From JADFOB01 sp964651325 (GTDB lineage Bacteria > Planctomycetota > Phycisphaerae > UBA1845), in NCBI GenBank assembly GCA_964651325.1, contig CAZYXP010000146.1, forward strand, positions 1-9,849: DNA of 9,849 bases. Direction: 5' to 3'. The notes beneath the pieces were generated by a model. That model made no database searches. It was given only the letters and a program-made list of their open reading frames with translations, and had not been told where the DNA came from. Below, in pieces: positions 1 to 6,045 of this stretch. Within the stretch, counting starts at the first letter, position 1, and each line of letters opens with the position of its first letter. A program made the translations under genes and the position numbers.

Positions 1-50
1 GCGATTGCACTGTTTGCGATTGCACTGTCCGCGATTGCACCGTTTGCGAT
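1..50. repeat. 15-bp tandem repeat, about 3.3 copies, at window edge
   Basis: Units at 1-15, 16-30 and 31-45, plus a partial unit at 46-50, all begin GCGATTGCA and differ at only a few positions. The period is a multiple of three, so every frame reads as a five-residue repeat. Plus frame 1 gives A-I-A-(L/P)-(F/S) and continues to a TAA at 91-93. The minus strand gives (N/D)-(S/G)-A-I-A. The array may be the end of a repeat-containing coding region lying to the left, converging on the minus-strand gene ending at 77, or a non-coding minisatellite. It runs off the window, so neither copy number nor frame can be settled. Confidence 0.85.
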
Positions 51-76
51 CAAATCCAGCGAGCCGGTTTACCGAA

Positions 77-1123
77 TCACGTGCATTCGTTAATGCAGTC
101 AATCAACATGCGTAGTCGACCGGCGGATTGCCGGCTGAATAAGAACACCAGGCGCGACAGTTCAGGGTACACACCACCCTCTCCGGAAAGCGGACCGTCT
201 TGCTGTTCAAACTGACCGCTCGTCAGCAAATCTGAAAACGATTCATTGATCGATTCCAGTGCCGATTCAGAGATCGCGTGCTCCAACCGGATCACCATTT
301 GATCGCCGACGTATCGCGAGGAATGATAGCGGTGGTAGAATCGCTTGATCTCCTCCACTGCGGTCTCAGCGCGATCGGCGACACAGAAAAGATGTAGGTC
401 TACCTCGTCAATCATGCCGTTGCGAAGCAGCTCGCCAGAAACGTAGTCTCGCCATCGTTTCCAGTAGGTACCGCCCGGAGCGTCGCACATGACGATCGGA
501 ACCGGCGCCGACTTCAACGTCTGCACCAACGTGAGCGCCTCAAAGCCTTCGTCTTGCGTCCCAACGCCCCCGGGAAACAGAACGATGGCCTTTGCCTCCT
601 TAACAAAAATCAGCTTTCTTGTGAAGAAGTACTTGAAGTTGACCAGCTTGGGATCATCGGCGATGACGTCATTGGCCGACTGCTCAAACGGCAAACTTAT
701 CGAAACCCCAAAACTCGCTCCACGCGTCGCGCCGTGATGCCCCGCCTGCATGATCCCGCCGCCCGCGCCCGTGATCACCATCCAACCCTCCCGTTCAATT
801 AGCTCGGCGAACTTCATCGCCTCGCGATATTGAGGGTGGTCCACGGCGGTGCGCGCGGATCCGAAAATGCTGACCTTGGGAATATCCTGGTAGGGTCTGA
901 AGATCTTGAACGCGTAACGCAACTCCTTGAGCGCCTGATTCAGGATCTTCAGATCACCCCGTTCGGTATCATCCGCCGCTAAACGGCAAATCGTCACCAT
1001 CATCTGAAAGAGCAAGTCGTCGTGCTTAGATGGGGCGAATTCCGCCAGGAATTTCCGTATCGCGTCGGTGCGGCCACGCCTCCAATCCTCTCTAGAGTCA
1101 ACCTTCGTATTCTCCTCATGCAT
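77..1123 (-). CDS. LOG family (TIGR00730) Rossmann-fold nucleotide-binding protein
   Basis: This protein belongs to the LOG/'lysine decarboxylase-like' family. Characterised members cleave nucleoside 5'-monophosphates into base and ribose 5-phosphate, either as cytokinin-activating phosphoribohydrolases or as PpnN-like nucleosidases. From the chosen start it has 348 residues. About 80 helical residues come first, then the Rossmann core with SIFGSAR at ~85-91, the nucleotide loop GAGGGIM at ~119-125 and the diagnostic catalytic motif PGGVGTQDE at ~184-192. A C-terminal extension of about 80 residues makes it longer than plant-type LOGs (~200) but shorter than PpnN (~450). The ATG at 1121-1123 is preferred because AAGGTG lies 7 nt upstream; an in-frame start at 1222 would add 33 unconserved residues. 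The substrate is not predictable from sequence alone. It is separate from its right-hand neighbour, which is divergently transcribed. Family assignment is firm; activity is inferred. Confidence 0.9.
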   Translation of the reverse strand: MHEENTKVDSREDWRRGRTDAIRKFLAEFAPSKHDDLLFQMMVTICRLAADDTERGDLKILNQALKELRYAFKIFRPYQDIPKVSIFGSARTAVDHPQYREAMKFAELIEREGWMVITGAGGGIMQAGHHGATRGASFGVSISLPFEQSANDVIADDPKLVNFKYFFTRKLIFVKEAKAIVLFPGGVGTQDEGFEALTLVQTLKSAPVPIVMCDAPGGTYWKRWRDYVSGELLRNGMIDEVDLHLFCVADRAETAVEEIKRFYHRYHSSRYVGDQMVIRLEHAISESALESINESFSDLLTSGQFEQQDGPLSGEGGVYPELSRLVFLFSRQSAGRLRMLIDCINECT

Positions 1124-1385
1124 CCGTAAACACCTTACCTTCTCCAGATTATTCGTTTCCGCCGTTCCCAGAGCTGTCGGCAGATTGAGAATAATTCGCT
1201 TCCATCCGCGAGGTCTTCCCACCCGAGCCGCGGGCTATCAGCCTGCGCGGCCATTCGAGCGAGTGGACTAATCCCGTGCCACTGGAACTGATATCGGCCT
1301 GTTGCAACCGTTTTCGGAACTTGCGCGTGTTCACAAACACAGGTTGCCAGCCAGCGGCACAGGGCAGTCAAAACAATCACAAACT

Positions 1386-1391
1386 ATTATA
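1386..1391 (-). promoter_or_regulatory. Candidate -10 box (TATAAT) for the LOG gene
   Basis: Read on the minus strand, this is a perfect TATAAT inside an A/T-rich island. A weak -35 candidate, TTGGAT, lies at 1411-1416 with a rather long 19-bp spacer. Transcription would start near 1379 and leave a leader of about 255 nt before the ATG at 1123. The exact -10 match is clear, but its use as a promoter is inferred. Confidence 0.4.
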
Positions 1392-1491
1392 GAAAAATAG
1401 AGTACAGCATATCCAAAGGGGTGGAATCCTGTCTGGAATCATCCCGGCGCGTCCCAATAACGCGCATTGCGACAAGCATAAACCTACGCGC

Positions 1492-1586
1492 GGCCTTCCG
1501 ATAAGCCGAAAAATACTCCGCAGGGAGCAAGGCTTCGCGTTATCCCGACAAGGCCAGACCTATGATATCGGTCCAGAGGTGCGGAC
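1492..1586 (+). promoter_or_regulatory. Candidate structured 5' leader of the polysaccharide deacetylase
   Basis: Several complementary segments nest in order: GGCCTT 1492-1497 with AAGGCC 1550-1555, GATAA 1500-1504 with TTATC 1540-1544, GCC 1505-1507 with GGC 1531-1533, and CTCC 1516-1519 with GGAG 1524-1527. Downstream, GACC 1557-1560 can pair with GGTC 1570-1573. Alternatively GTCC 1571-1574 can pair with GGAC 1583-1586, which places the ribosome site GAGGTG in the hairpin loop next to the ATG. The two pairings exclude each other, as in translation-controlling leaders. It does not match the c-di-GMP-I riboswitch consensus as I know it. Short complementary runs arise by chance in GC-rich DNA, so this is only a candidate. 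Confidence 0.3.
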
Positions 1587-2555
1587 ATGGTCTCCGAATT
1601 CAACAGATCAACCCATATTCTGACATTTGACCTCGAGGCGTGGTTTCACGCCCACAACCTAAGTATTCCCGCAAGCGATTGGGATGCGCTCCCCATGCGG
1701 CTTGCTACGCCCGTTGAGCAAATCCTCGAATTGCTCGCGCTACATGAGACGAAAGCGACCTTCTTCGTGCTCGGATGGGTGGCGCGCCGATTGCCCGAAC
1801 TCATCAGGTTGATCCATTGCGAAGGGCACGAGATAGCAAGCCACGGCTACGACCATGTCAGGGTTGATGGCCAGAAGCACCGGGCATTCGCTGCCGACGT
1901 GGCCAAGTCCAAACGTGTGCTCGAGGACATCACCTCGGCGCCGATCTTCGGATATCGCGCTCCCAGCTATTCCATCGGCGCCCAATCCCTTTGGGCACTC
2001 GATGTGCTTTGCGAGGAAGGGTTTCTCTACGATTCGAGCGTTTACCCGGTCCGCGCGCCCCACGGTCGCTACGGGCTGCCCGGTGCGCCGCGCAACCCGT
2101 ACCAGATGCACAACGGCCTGTGGGAAATCCCGCTTCCGATCGTCCGGCTTCTTGGTTGTCGCATGCCGGCACTAACCGGTGGCTATCTGCGCCATCTTCC
2201 GTGGTGGGTCAATCTACTGGCCTTGAAGCAATACGATCGCGCGGGGACGCCGGCCGTGATCAATGTGCATCCCTGGGAGTTCGACCCGGCGCAACCCAGG
2301 CAACCGGCGCCTTGGCGCAAGCGTTGGCTGCACTATGGACGCCTGCACGTGACGCGCTACCGGTTGGGGCAACTCTTGCGACGCGCCCGATTCACGACGG
2401 TTCTCGATTGGTTGCCAAACACGCCGGCACAAGCGCCATGCGCATCAGCGAGCGAAGCGATTTACGCGCCCGCCGACGACCGACACGCGCAACTCATGCC
2501 TAAACAAGCACGTCCGGATCAGGTCGAACTGCCGACCGCGCCCTCAGCCAGATAG
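1587..2555 (+). CDS. DUF3473 / XrtA-type polysaccharide deacetylase
   Basis: This is a carbohydrate esterase 4 (NodB-fold) deacetylase of the subtype found in exosortase A/PEP-CTERM exopolysaccharide loci. It probably removes N-acetyl groups from a surface polysaccharide during assembly. Visible motifs, by residue: TFDLEAW at 13-19 (replacing the classical TFDDG), TKATFFVLGW at 55-64, HEIASHGYDH at 81-90 with the metal-binding H-x3-H, YRAPSYSI at 123-130, and HPWEFD at 228-233 in the DUF3473 part. The ATG follows GAGGTG by 5 nt. No signal peptide is visible. With 322 residues it exceeds the usual ~280; residues from ~278 form an Ala/Pro-rich unconserved tail whose coding DNA overlaps the end of the opposing GNAT gene by 37 bp. 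No exosortase or glycosyltransferase gene lies in the window, so the pathway link is by family only. Confidence 0.9.
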   Translation: MVSEFNRSTHILTFDLEAWFHAHNLSIPASDWDALPMRLATPVEQILELLALHETKATFFVLGWVARRLPELIRLIHCEGHEIASHGYDHVRVDGQKHRAFAADVAKSKRVLEDITSAPIFGYRAPSYSIGAQSLWALDVLCEEGFLYDSSVYPVRAPHGRYGLPGAPRNPYQMHNGLWEIPLPIVRLLGCRMPALTGGYLRHLPWWVNLLALKQYDRAGTPAVINVHPWEFDPAQPRQPAPWRKRWLHYGRLHVTRYRLGQLLRRARFTTVLDWLPNTPAQAPCASASEAIYAPADDRHAQLMPKQARPDQVELPTAPSAR

Positions 2556-3031
2556 GGTTCCAGCTCGAGTTCCATCACGATTTCGTCGTGGATGGGCACG
2601 CCCCGATAGCCCACCTTCGGGATTTCCGGTTTGGTTTTCCTGGCTTCGTCCACGGTGCCGAGGTTGATTTTGACCATGCGGTAGCCAAGCCGTTGGTAGA
2701 ATCCCACCCCGCGCAGGTTGTCATTGGTCGTGGTCAGCCAGATTCGATCGCAGTTCTCGCCACGGGCGGCTTCGATGGCATTGAGCATGAGCGAGCTACC
2801 GATCCCCTGCCCCTCGAGCGTCGCGTTAAGCGTCAGAATCTCCATCGCCCGATTCTCAATTCGGTACGTCAGCAGCCCTACAATGCCCTCGTCGTTGAGC
2901 TCGACGAAGCCCTGTTCTTCATGGGGCATGAAGGCCTGGCCGCTACTCATCACAACCCTGCTGCCCCAATGTTTTTCAACAAAAACGGCAACGAGCGGTC
3001 GATCGGAATCCTTGATTCTGCTGCGAGACAT
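2519..3031 (-). CDS. GNAT family N-acetyltransferase
   Basis: This protein should transfer an acetyl group from acetyl-CoA to an amine on a small molecule or protein; the acceptor is unknown. The 170 residues contain the acetyl-CoA loop EGQGIGSS at 73-80 (the Q/R-x-x-G-x-G signature) followed by helix LMLNAIEAA, and the NDNLRGVGFYQRLGY segment at 103-117 typical of motif B. A conserved-looking tail with VDEARKTKPEIP and a VPIHDEI segment resembles one bacterial GNAT subgroup. The start at 3031 has only a weak GAG 2 nt upstream; later Met codons (residues 28 and 35) would cut into the first strands, so the first was kept. The 3' end overlaps the convergent deacetylase gene. Transcription starts divergently from the PIG-L gene. 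Confidence 0.85.
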   Translation of the reverse strand: MSRSRIKDSDRPLVAVFVEKHWGSRVVMSSGQAFMPHEEQGFVELNDEGIVGLLTYRIENRAMEILTLNATLEGQGIGSSLMLNAIEAARGENCDRIWLTTTNDNLRGVGFYQRLGYRMVKINLGTVDEARKTKPEIPKVGYRGVPIHDEIVMELELEPYLAEGAVGSST

Positions 3032-3193
3032 AACTCTATTTGTACCCGTTTTTGCGATCTAATGCCAGTCTGTCCGCCCTCAGGGCATCTGGCGAAGTTC
3101 CATGATGTCCCGCGGCGAGCAGTCCGCGTACATGCCCCAACAGCCTCCGTCCAATCGAATCGACGCCAATGCCGCTGTGCTCGTGTCGCATCG

Positions 3194-3222
3194 TTGCCCG
3201 ATACCTAGCCGGCGCCTATAGT
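3194..3222 (+). promoter_or_regulatory. Sigma-70-type promoter for the PIG-L deacetylase
   Basis: TTGCCC at 3194-3199 and TATAGT at 3217-3222 are separated by 17 bp, the ideal spacing. The predicted start of transcription is near 3229, giving a ~45-nt leader to the ATG at 3274. This also argues against the upstream in-frame ATG at 3169, which would lie before the promoter. Confidence 0.55.
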
Positions 3223-3273
3223 GGATTCGACAGAGTGGTCAAAGGCGCAAGAAAAACGAGTGAGCGACCCAAG

Positions 3274-4071
3274 ATGGCGGAAACTACGCTGGACGTTGTG
3301 TTCACGGCCCCACATCCCGACGACCTCGAAATCGGCATGGGCGGAACGATCGCGCGTTTGGTGCAACAAGGCTACCGCGTTGGCATGATCCACATGACCA
3401 ACGGAGAACCAACGCCACGCGGCGACCCGAAAACGCGCATGAAAGAAATGGAGCGCGCCGCCGAGGTGCTCGGTGTTCAAGTGTGCGAAATGCTTGGCAT
3501 TGAGAACCGAACCCTGATGGACGGGCCGGAAAACCGATACAAACTCGCCACGGCCTTGCGCAAGTACCGCCCTCGAATTCTGGTGTCGATGTTCGGGCGA
3601 ACCCCGGGAGCCTCGCCGGACCACTATTCAGCCCAGCTCATTGCGGAGGCGTCGCGATTCTATTCCCAACTTACCAAGTGGAACGATCGATTTGACGGCA
3701 CTCAGCCGTTTCGCATCGACCACCTGATCTATCGCCCGGTGCCGAGTGCCGCCGAGATCACCCATTTCCCGACCTGCTTCGTCGTGGATATTTCCGACAC
3801 CATCGAGCAAAAAATCGAGGCGGTACGGTGCTATGAGTCCCAATTCGACAAGAAGAGAATCAAGGGTATCGAGCACTACATTCGATCTCATGCAGGCGTG
3901 GACGGTGTTTCTGTAGGCGTGCGATACGGCGAACGCTATGCCATGCCGAGGCTATTGGGCGTCAGCGATCTCGTCGCCACCATGGGCAGTTGGAACGTCC
4001 CGCCGCCCTTCGCGCAGGCGCCGAGAGATTCGGACGACGTTCATCTGAAGGAGGGTCCGGGGCTACCGTGA
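3274..4071 (+). CDS. PIG-L family deacetylase, BshB1-like
   Basis: This is a zinc-dependent LmbE/PIG-L deacetylase that removes N-acetyl from amino sugars. The overall pattern resembles BshB1, which converts N-acetylglucosaminyl-malate to glucosaminyl-malate in bacillithiol synthesis. In 265 residues the zinc/catalytic motif PHPDD is at 13-17, TNGEPTPRG at 42-50, the distal zinc histidine in ASPDH at 113-117, VVDISDTIEQKIEAVRCYESQF at about 170-191, and GVRYGE at 215-220. These track BshB1 proteins along their length. The ATG at 3274 was chosen over one at 3169 because homology begins right after it and a promoter lies between them; its ribosome site is weak. No bshA or bshC is in view, so other GlcNAc-conjugate substrates (mycothiol-, chitobiose- or teicoplanin-type) remain possible. 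Confidence 0.85.
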   Translation: MAETTLDVVFTAPHPDDLEIGMGGTIARLVQQGYRVGMIHMTNGEPTPRGDPKTRMKEMERAAEVLGVQVCEMLGIENRTLMDGPENRYKLATALRKYRPRILVSMFGRTPGASPDHYSAQLIAEASRFYSQLTKWNDRFDGTQPFRIDHLIYRPVPSAAEITHFPTCFVVDISDTIEQKIEAVRCYESQFDKKRIKGIEHYIRSHAGVDGVSVGVRYGERYAMPRLLGVSDLVATMGSWNVPPPFAQAPRDSDDVHLKEGPGLP

Positions 4072-4147
4072 ACCGCGGGATACAGCCGATATCGATTCGG
4101 AGTACTTGGCGCTAGCCTGGTGACATCTTGCCACGGATGGTCTACAG

Positions 4148-4168
4148 GTAGCCGATCTCCAAATCGGC
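4148..4168 (+). repeat. GTAGC-type hairpin behind the PIG-L gene
   Basis: GTA is followed by a perfect 6-bp stem, GCCGAT 4151-4156 with ATCGGC 4163-4168, around a CTCCAA loop. It starts 77 nt after the PIG-L stop and 104 nt before the next start. It shares the GTAGC head and sense orientation with the hairpins at 4910 and 9619, but differs in stem and loop. There is no U-run after it. It may be a 3'-end RNA hairpin or a repeat remnant. Confidence 0.45.
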
Positions 4169-4271
4169 ACTGGAGGTTGGCGGTTGGGGAGTCCGCAGTC
4201 AAGCGTACGCGGCGCTGGGTCGGTCACCGGCTCGCGGTTTGGCAACAAGAAAGAGCCGCTCGGAGTACAGC

Positions 4272-4901
4272 ATGGAATTGTTCATTGACGATGCGCAGGT
4301 CCAACACGAATTGTCCACGACGGGAACGTTGGAAGAAACCGTCCGATTGGTCCAGAACGATGTCTGCCCGTCCGGTCGGTTGATCATCGGGCTGCGGTAC
4401 AACGGGGGCGCAATAGAAGAAAATCAGATGGCGAGCGTGCTGAATTCTCCGGCCAAATCATGCCAGAAGTTGGAGGTGTTCACGGGCACGCCGGGCAAGC
4501 TTGTGGCCGAAGCCATGGAACAGGCCTCGGCCGCCCTGTCGAATTCCGAGGAGGCCAGTCGTGATGCCGCCGGACTCCTCACCGAGGGCGACAGCCAGGG
4601 CGGAATCCAGGCGCTAGGCCAGTGCATAGGCATCTGGCAGCAAATTCACGAAGCCGTCGTCAAGTCCATCCAAATGCTCGAACTCGATCCCGATAGCACC
4701 TACGTCAACAAACAGTCCCTTGCCGAGGCCATCGGCAAACCGGGAGAAGTGCTGCTCCAGATCAAAGCTGCCCTCCAGACGCAAGATCACGTGCAGTTGG
4801 CCGACGTACTCAATTACGAGTTGCACGAAGCGACGGAGTTATGGAAGGCCATCCTCGCGGAATTGCACACCCAGGCCCTACGCAAGCTAGAAAAAGTCTA
4901 G
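4272..4901 (+). CDS. Hypothetical protein, small beta-rich N-domain plus helical C-domain
   Basis: I do not recognise this gene. The ATG at 4272 has GGAG at 4262-4265, 6 nt upstream; a TTG 33 bp earlier is less likely. The 209-residue product has no signal peptide or membrane segment, so it should be cytoplasmic. Residues ~1-75 alternate strand-like and helix-like stretches (MELFIDD, RLIIGLRYNG, KLEVFTG) and could be a small ubiquitin-like or beta-grasp domain, a guess from pattern only. Residues ~76-209 are strongly helical and acidic, with Ala/Glu/Gln-rich amphipathic stretches (EAMEQASAALSNSEEASRDA, then long helices to the end), as in four-helix-bundle or coiled-coil adaptors. It stands alone, 200 bp behind the PIG-L gene, with the hairpin repeat at 4910 just after its stop. 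Confidence 0.75.
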   Translation: MELFIDDAQVQHELSTTGTLEETVRLVQNDVCPSGRLIIGLRYNGGAIEENQMASVLNSPAKSCQKLEVFTGTPGKLVAEAMEQASAALSNSEEASRDAAGLLTEGDSQGGIQALGQCIGIWQQIHEAVVKSIQMLELDPDSTYVNKQSLAEAIGKPGEVLLQIKAALQTQDHVQLADVLNYELHEATELWKAILAELHTQALRKLEKV

Positions 4902-4909
4902 CCCCGCAT

Positions 4910-4937
4910 GTAGCACAGCGGCCCTCCGCTGTGTAGG
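4910..4937 (+). repeat. GTAGC hairpin repeat 8 nt after the stop of the 209-aa gene
   Basis: A perfect 8-bp stem, CACAGCGG 4914-4921 with CCGCTGTG 4926-4933, encloses the tetraloop CCCT. The head GTAG and trailing TAGG flank it. It is an oppositely oriented relative of the units at 5054-5164: same CCCT (or AGGG) loop, same flanking CTACAT read on the other strand, different but still complementary stem. It may end or stabilise the transcript; the lack of a U-tract argues against a classical intrinsic terminator. Confidence 0.7.
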
Positions 4938-4953
4938 CCTGATCGCTCAGCCG

Positions 4954-5053
4954 NNNNNNNNNNNNNNNNNNNNNNNNNNNNNNNNNNNNNNNNNNNNNNN
5001 NNNNNNNNNNNNNNNNNNNNNNNNNNNNNNNNNNNNNNNNNNNNNNNNNNNNN
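4954..5053. other. Assembly gap (100 N)
   Basis: Exactly 100 N is the conventional placeholder for a scaffold gap, often of unknown length. The nine bases before it (GCTCAGCCG, 4945-4953) are the same as the nine after it (5054-5062), so assembly broke inside the tandem hairpin array. The true length and copy number are unknown. Confidence 0.97.
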
Positions 5054-5164
5054 GCTCAGCCGGGAGCGGCCGAGCTACATTCGCCTGATTGCTCAGCCGA
5101 GGGCGGCCGAGCTACATTTGCCCGATCAACCAGCCGAGGGCGGTTGGGCTACAGACGATTGGCT
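5054..5164 (-). repeat. 37-bp tandem hairpin array, minus orientation
   Basis: Three units are visible at 5054-5090, 5091-5127 and 5128-5164; another begins at 4945 before the gap. Each contains an imperfect inverted repeat: GCTCAGCCG with CGGCCGAGC around GGAG or AGGG in the first two, and the diverged AACCAGCCG with CGGTTGGGC in the third. Each then has CTACA and a short spacer. Read on the minus strand they become GTAGC-headed hairpins with the CTCC or CCCT loop of the 4910 and 9619 copies. They lie just downstream of the minus-strand MazG-like gene in its sense direction. The third unit is the most diverged. Confidence 0.8.
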
Positions 5165-5202
5165 CACCCCCGCCCCGTTAATCGTGCCGCAAAAATGGCA
5201 TG

Positions 5203-5553
5203 CTACCCGGACCGCCCGCGGAACTTGTCCGCCGGATACTTCACGGCGTTCTTGACCATCTTGTCTCGAAGCGCTGACGAAAGATCGATCTTCATCGTGG
5301 TCGCAAATGACAGAACGTAGGCCGCGATGTCCGCGAGTTCCTCCCCAATCTCGGCCATCTTTGCCGCATCGTCCCGCACCGCCGCGAGTTCCTCGCTCCG
5401 CAACCATTGGAAATGTTCCATCAACTCCCCCGCCTCAATCGCGATCGACATAGAAAGATTCTTCGGATCATGAAACGGATGCCAGTCCCGCTCATCAACG
5501 AACGCCTCAACGAGGTTCTTCAGCGATTCAATCGTGGTATTTGAGTCATTCAC
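5203..5553 (-). CDS. MazG-like nucleotide pyrophosphohydrolase (all-alpha NTP-PPase)
   Basis: This enzyme should hydrolyse a nucleoside triphosphate to the monophosphate and pyrophosphate; this short single-domain type (DCTPP1/RS21-C6-like) often acts on dCTP or modified dNTPs to clean the nucleotide pool. The 116 residues include WHPFHDPKNLSMSIAIEAGELMEHFQW at about 24-50, giving the Mg-binding E40-x-x-E43, and EELADIAAY from 71, giving E72-x-x-D75. Together these make the ExxE...ExxD signature. KNAVKYP at 101-107 matches the family end. The GTG at 5551-5553 was chosen because a GAAGG sequence lies about 9 nt upstream and the length then fits the family; an ATG at 5646 would add 31 unconserved residues. 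Repeat hairpins follow its stop. It is transcribed away from the GyrI-domain gene. Confidence 0.9.
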   Translation of the reverse strand: MNDSNTTIESLKNLVEAFVDERDWHPFHDPKNLSMSIAIEAGELMEHFQWLRSEELAAVRDDAAKMAEIGEELADIAAYVLSFATTMKIDLSSALRDKMVKNAVKYPADKFRGRSG

Positions 5554-6045
5554 GGAGCATCCCTTCAGCCAAGTGTCTCGCGATCGCGGTCGCCCGGCCC
5601 GATGGCTATTAGGGTGAACCATCAGTGCGGGTGCAAGTCTACCCAAGATCGAAAACGTCGCGACTCCCTGAGCCGAGGTCTCCAGCCCTCGCGGTCTTCA
5701 GCCCCAAGCTCGACCCATTGCCCCCTCCCCTCCTTTTTCTCTTTTCCTTCTAGGTGCCTTCGTGTCTTGGTGGTCTATCCCCTCCCGAGTGGCCACCCTG
5801 TATCTGAATGGGCGGTCAAATCCCGAAACTCCGCCCCTTCAATCTGGGAATCGCGACCCCGGCGCGGTATCATCCCGGCGTTCTCGATGGCGGGAAACCA
5901 CGGTCGCGTGCATCCGACCACCCGTAGGCTGGTAAGAACCATGTAGGGCGGTTGCTACCTACGTTCTCGAGCCAGACGCCGGTGAGCCTCGGGCTGATAG
6001 CTTTTCAAGGACGCTCCAAGTGCCAAGAAAAGGGCCACAAGAACC
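5554..6045. other. Non-coding divergent spacer with a 31-nt pyrimidine run
   Basis: No gene is supported in this 492-base spacer; the plus-strand frame that spans part of it is low-complexity and resembles nothing known. It holds an uninterrupted C/T run at 5721-5751, followed by a GTGCCTTCGTGTCTTGG segment of a type I associate with interspersed non-coding repeats in environmental bacterial genomes (from memory). At 5942-5959 GTAGG and CCTAC can pair around a short loop. The start signals of the genes on both sides must lie here, but I find no convincing -35/-10 pair. Confidence 0.5.

Larger units (their letters stand above)
1124..1586. other. Non-coding divergent spacer between LOG gene and polysaccharide deacetylase
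   Basis: This 463-base spacer separates two divergent genes and has no convincing coding sequence; the short minus-strand frames here resemble no family and lack good ribosome sites. It contains an A/T-rich island at 1381-1400 within otherwise GC-rich DNA, a direct repeat TGGAATC at 1422-1428 and 1434-1440 (12-bp period, about one helical turn), and a nested inverted-repeat block at 1492-1555 immediately upstream of the deacetylase. These fit a shared divergent regulatory region. Confidence 0.6.

Noticed and set aside
1135..1380. Minus-strand 81-codon frame (MIVLTALCRW...)
   Set aside because: It overlaps the LOG upstream region, has no recognisable domain and no good ribosome site, and looks like chance.
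1434..1449. GG-N10-GC spacing like a sigma-54 promoter before the deacetylase
   Set aside because: The -12 element reads CGGC instead of TTGC and the -24 element lacks GCAC, so the match is too weak.
1438..1449. 12-base match ATCATCCCGGCG shared with 5869-5880
   Set aside because: The flanks do not match, and a 12-mer shared once in 10 kb of GC-rich DNA is not strong evidence of a repeat.
1991..2503. Long plus-strand frame inside the deacetylase gene
   Set aside because: It is a shadow of the deacetylase coding sequence in another frame, with Arg/Ala-rich translation.
4945..5164. CRISPR array
   Set aside because: The units are near-identical along their full length with no unique spacers, and there are no cas genes.
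5721..5753. Pyrimidine tract followed by CTAGG, resembling a eukaryotic 3' splice site
   Set aside because: All surrounding genes are bacterial and uninterrupted; the resemblance is fortuitous.
5602..5946. Plus-strand 114-codon frame in the spacer
   Set aside because: Low-complexity Ser/Pro/Arg translation crossing the pyrimidine run, with no family resemblance.
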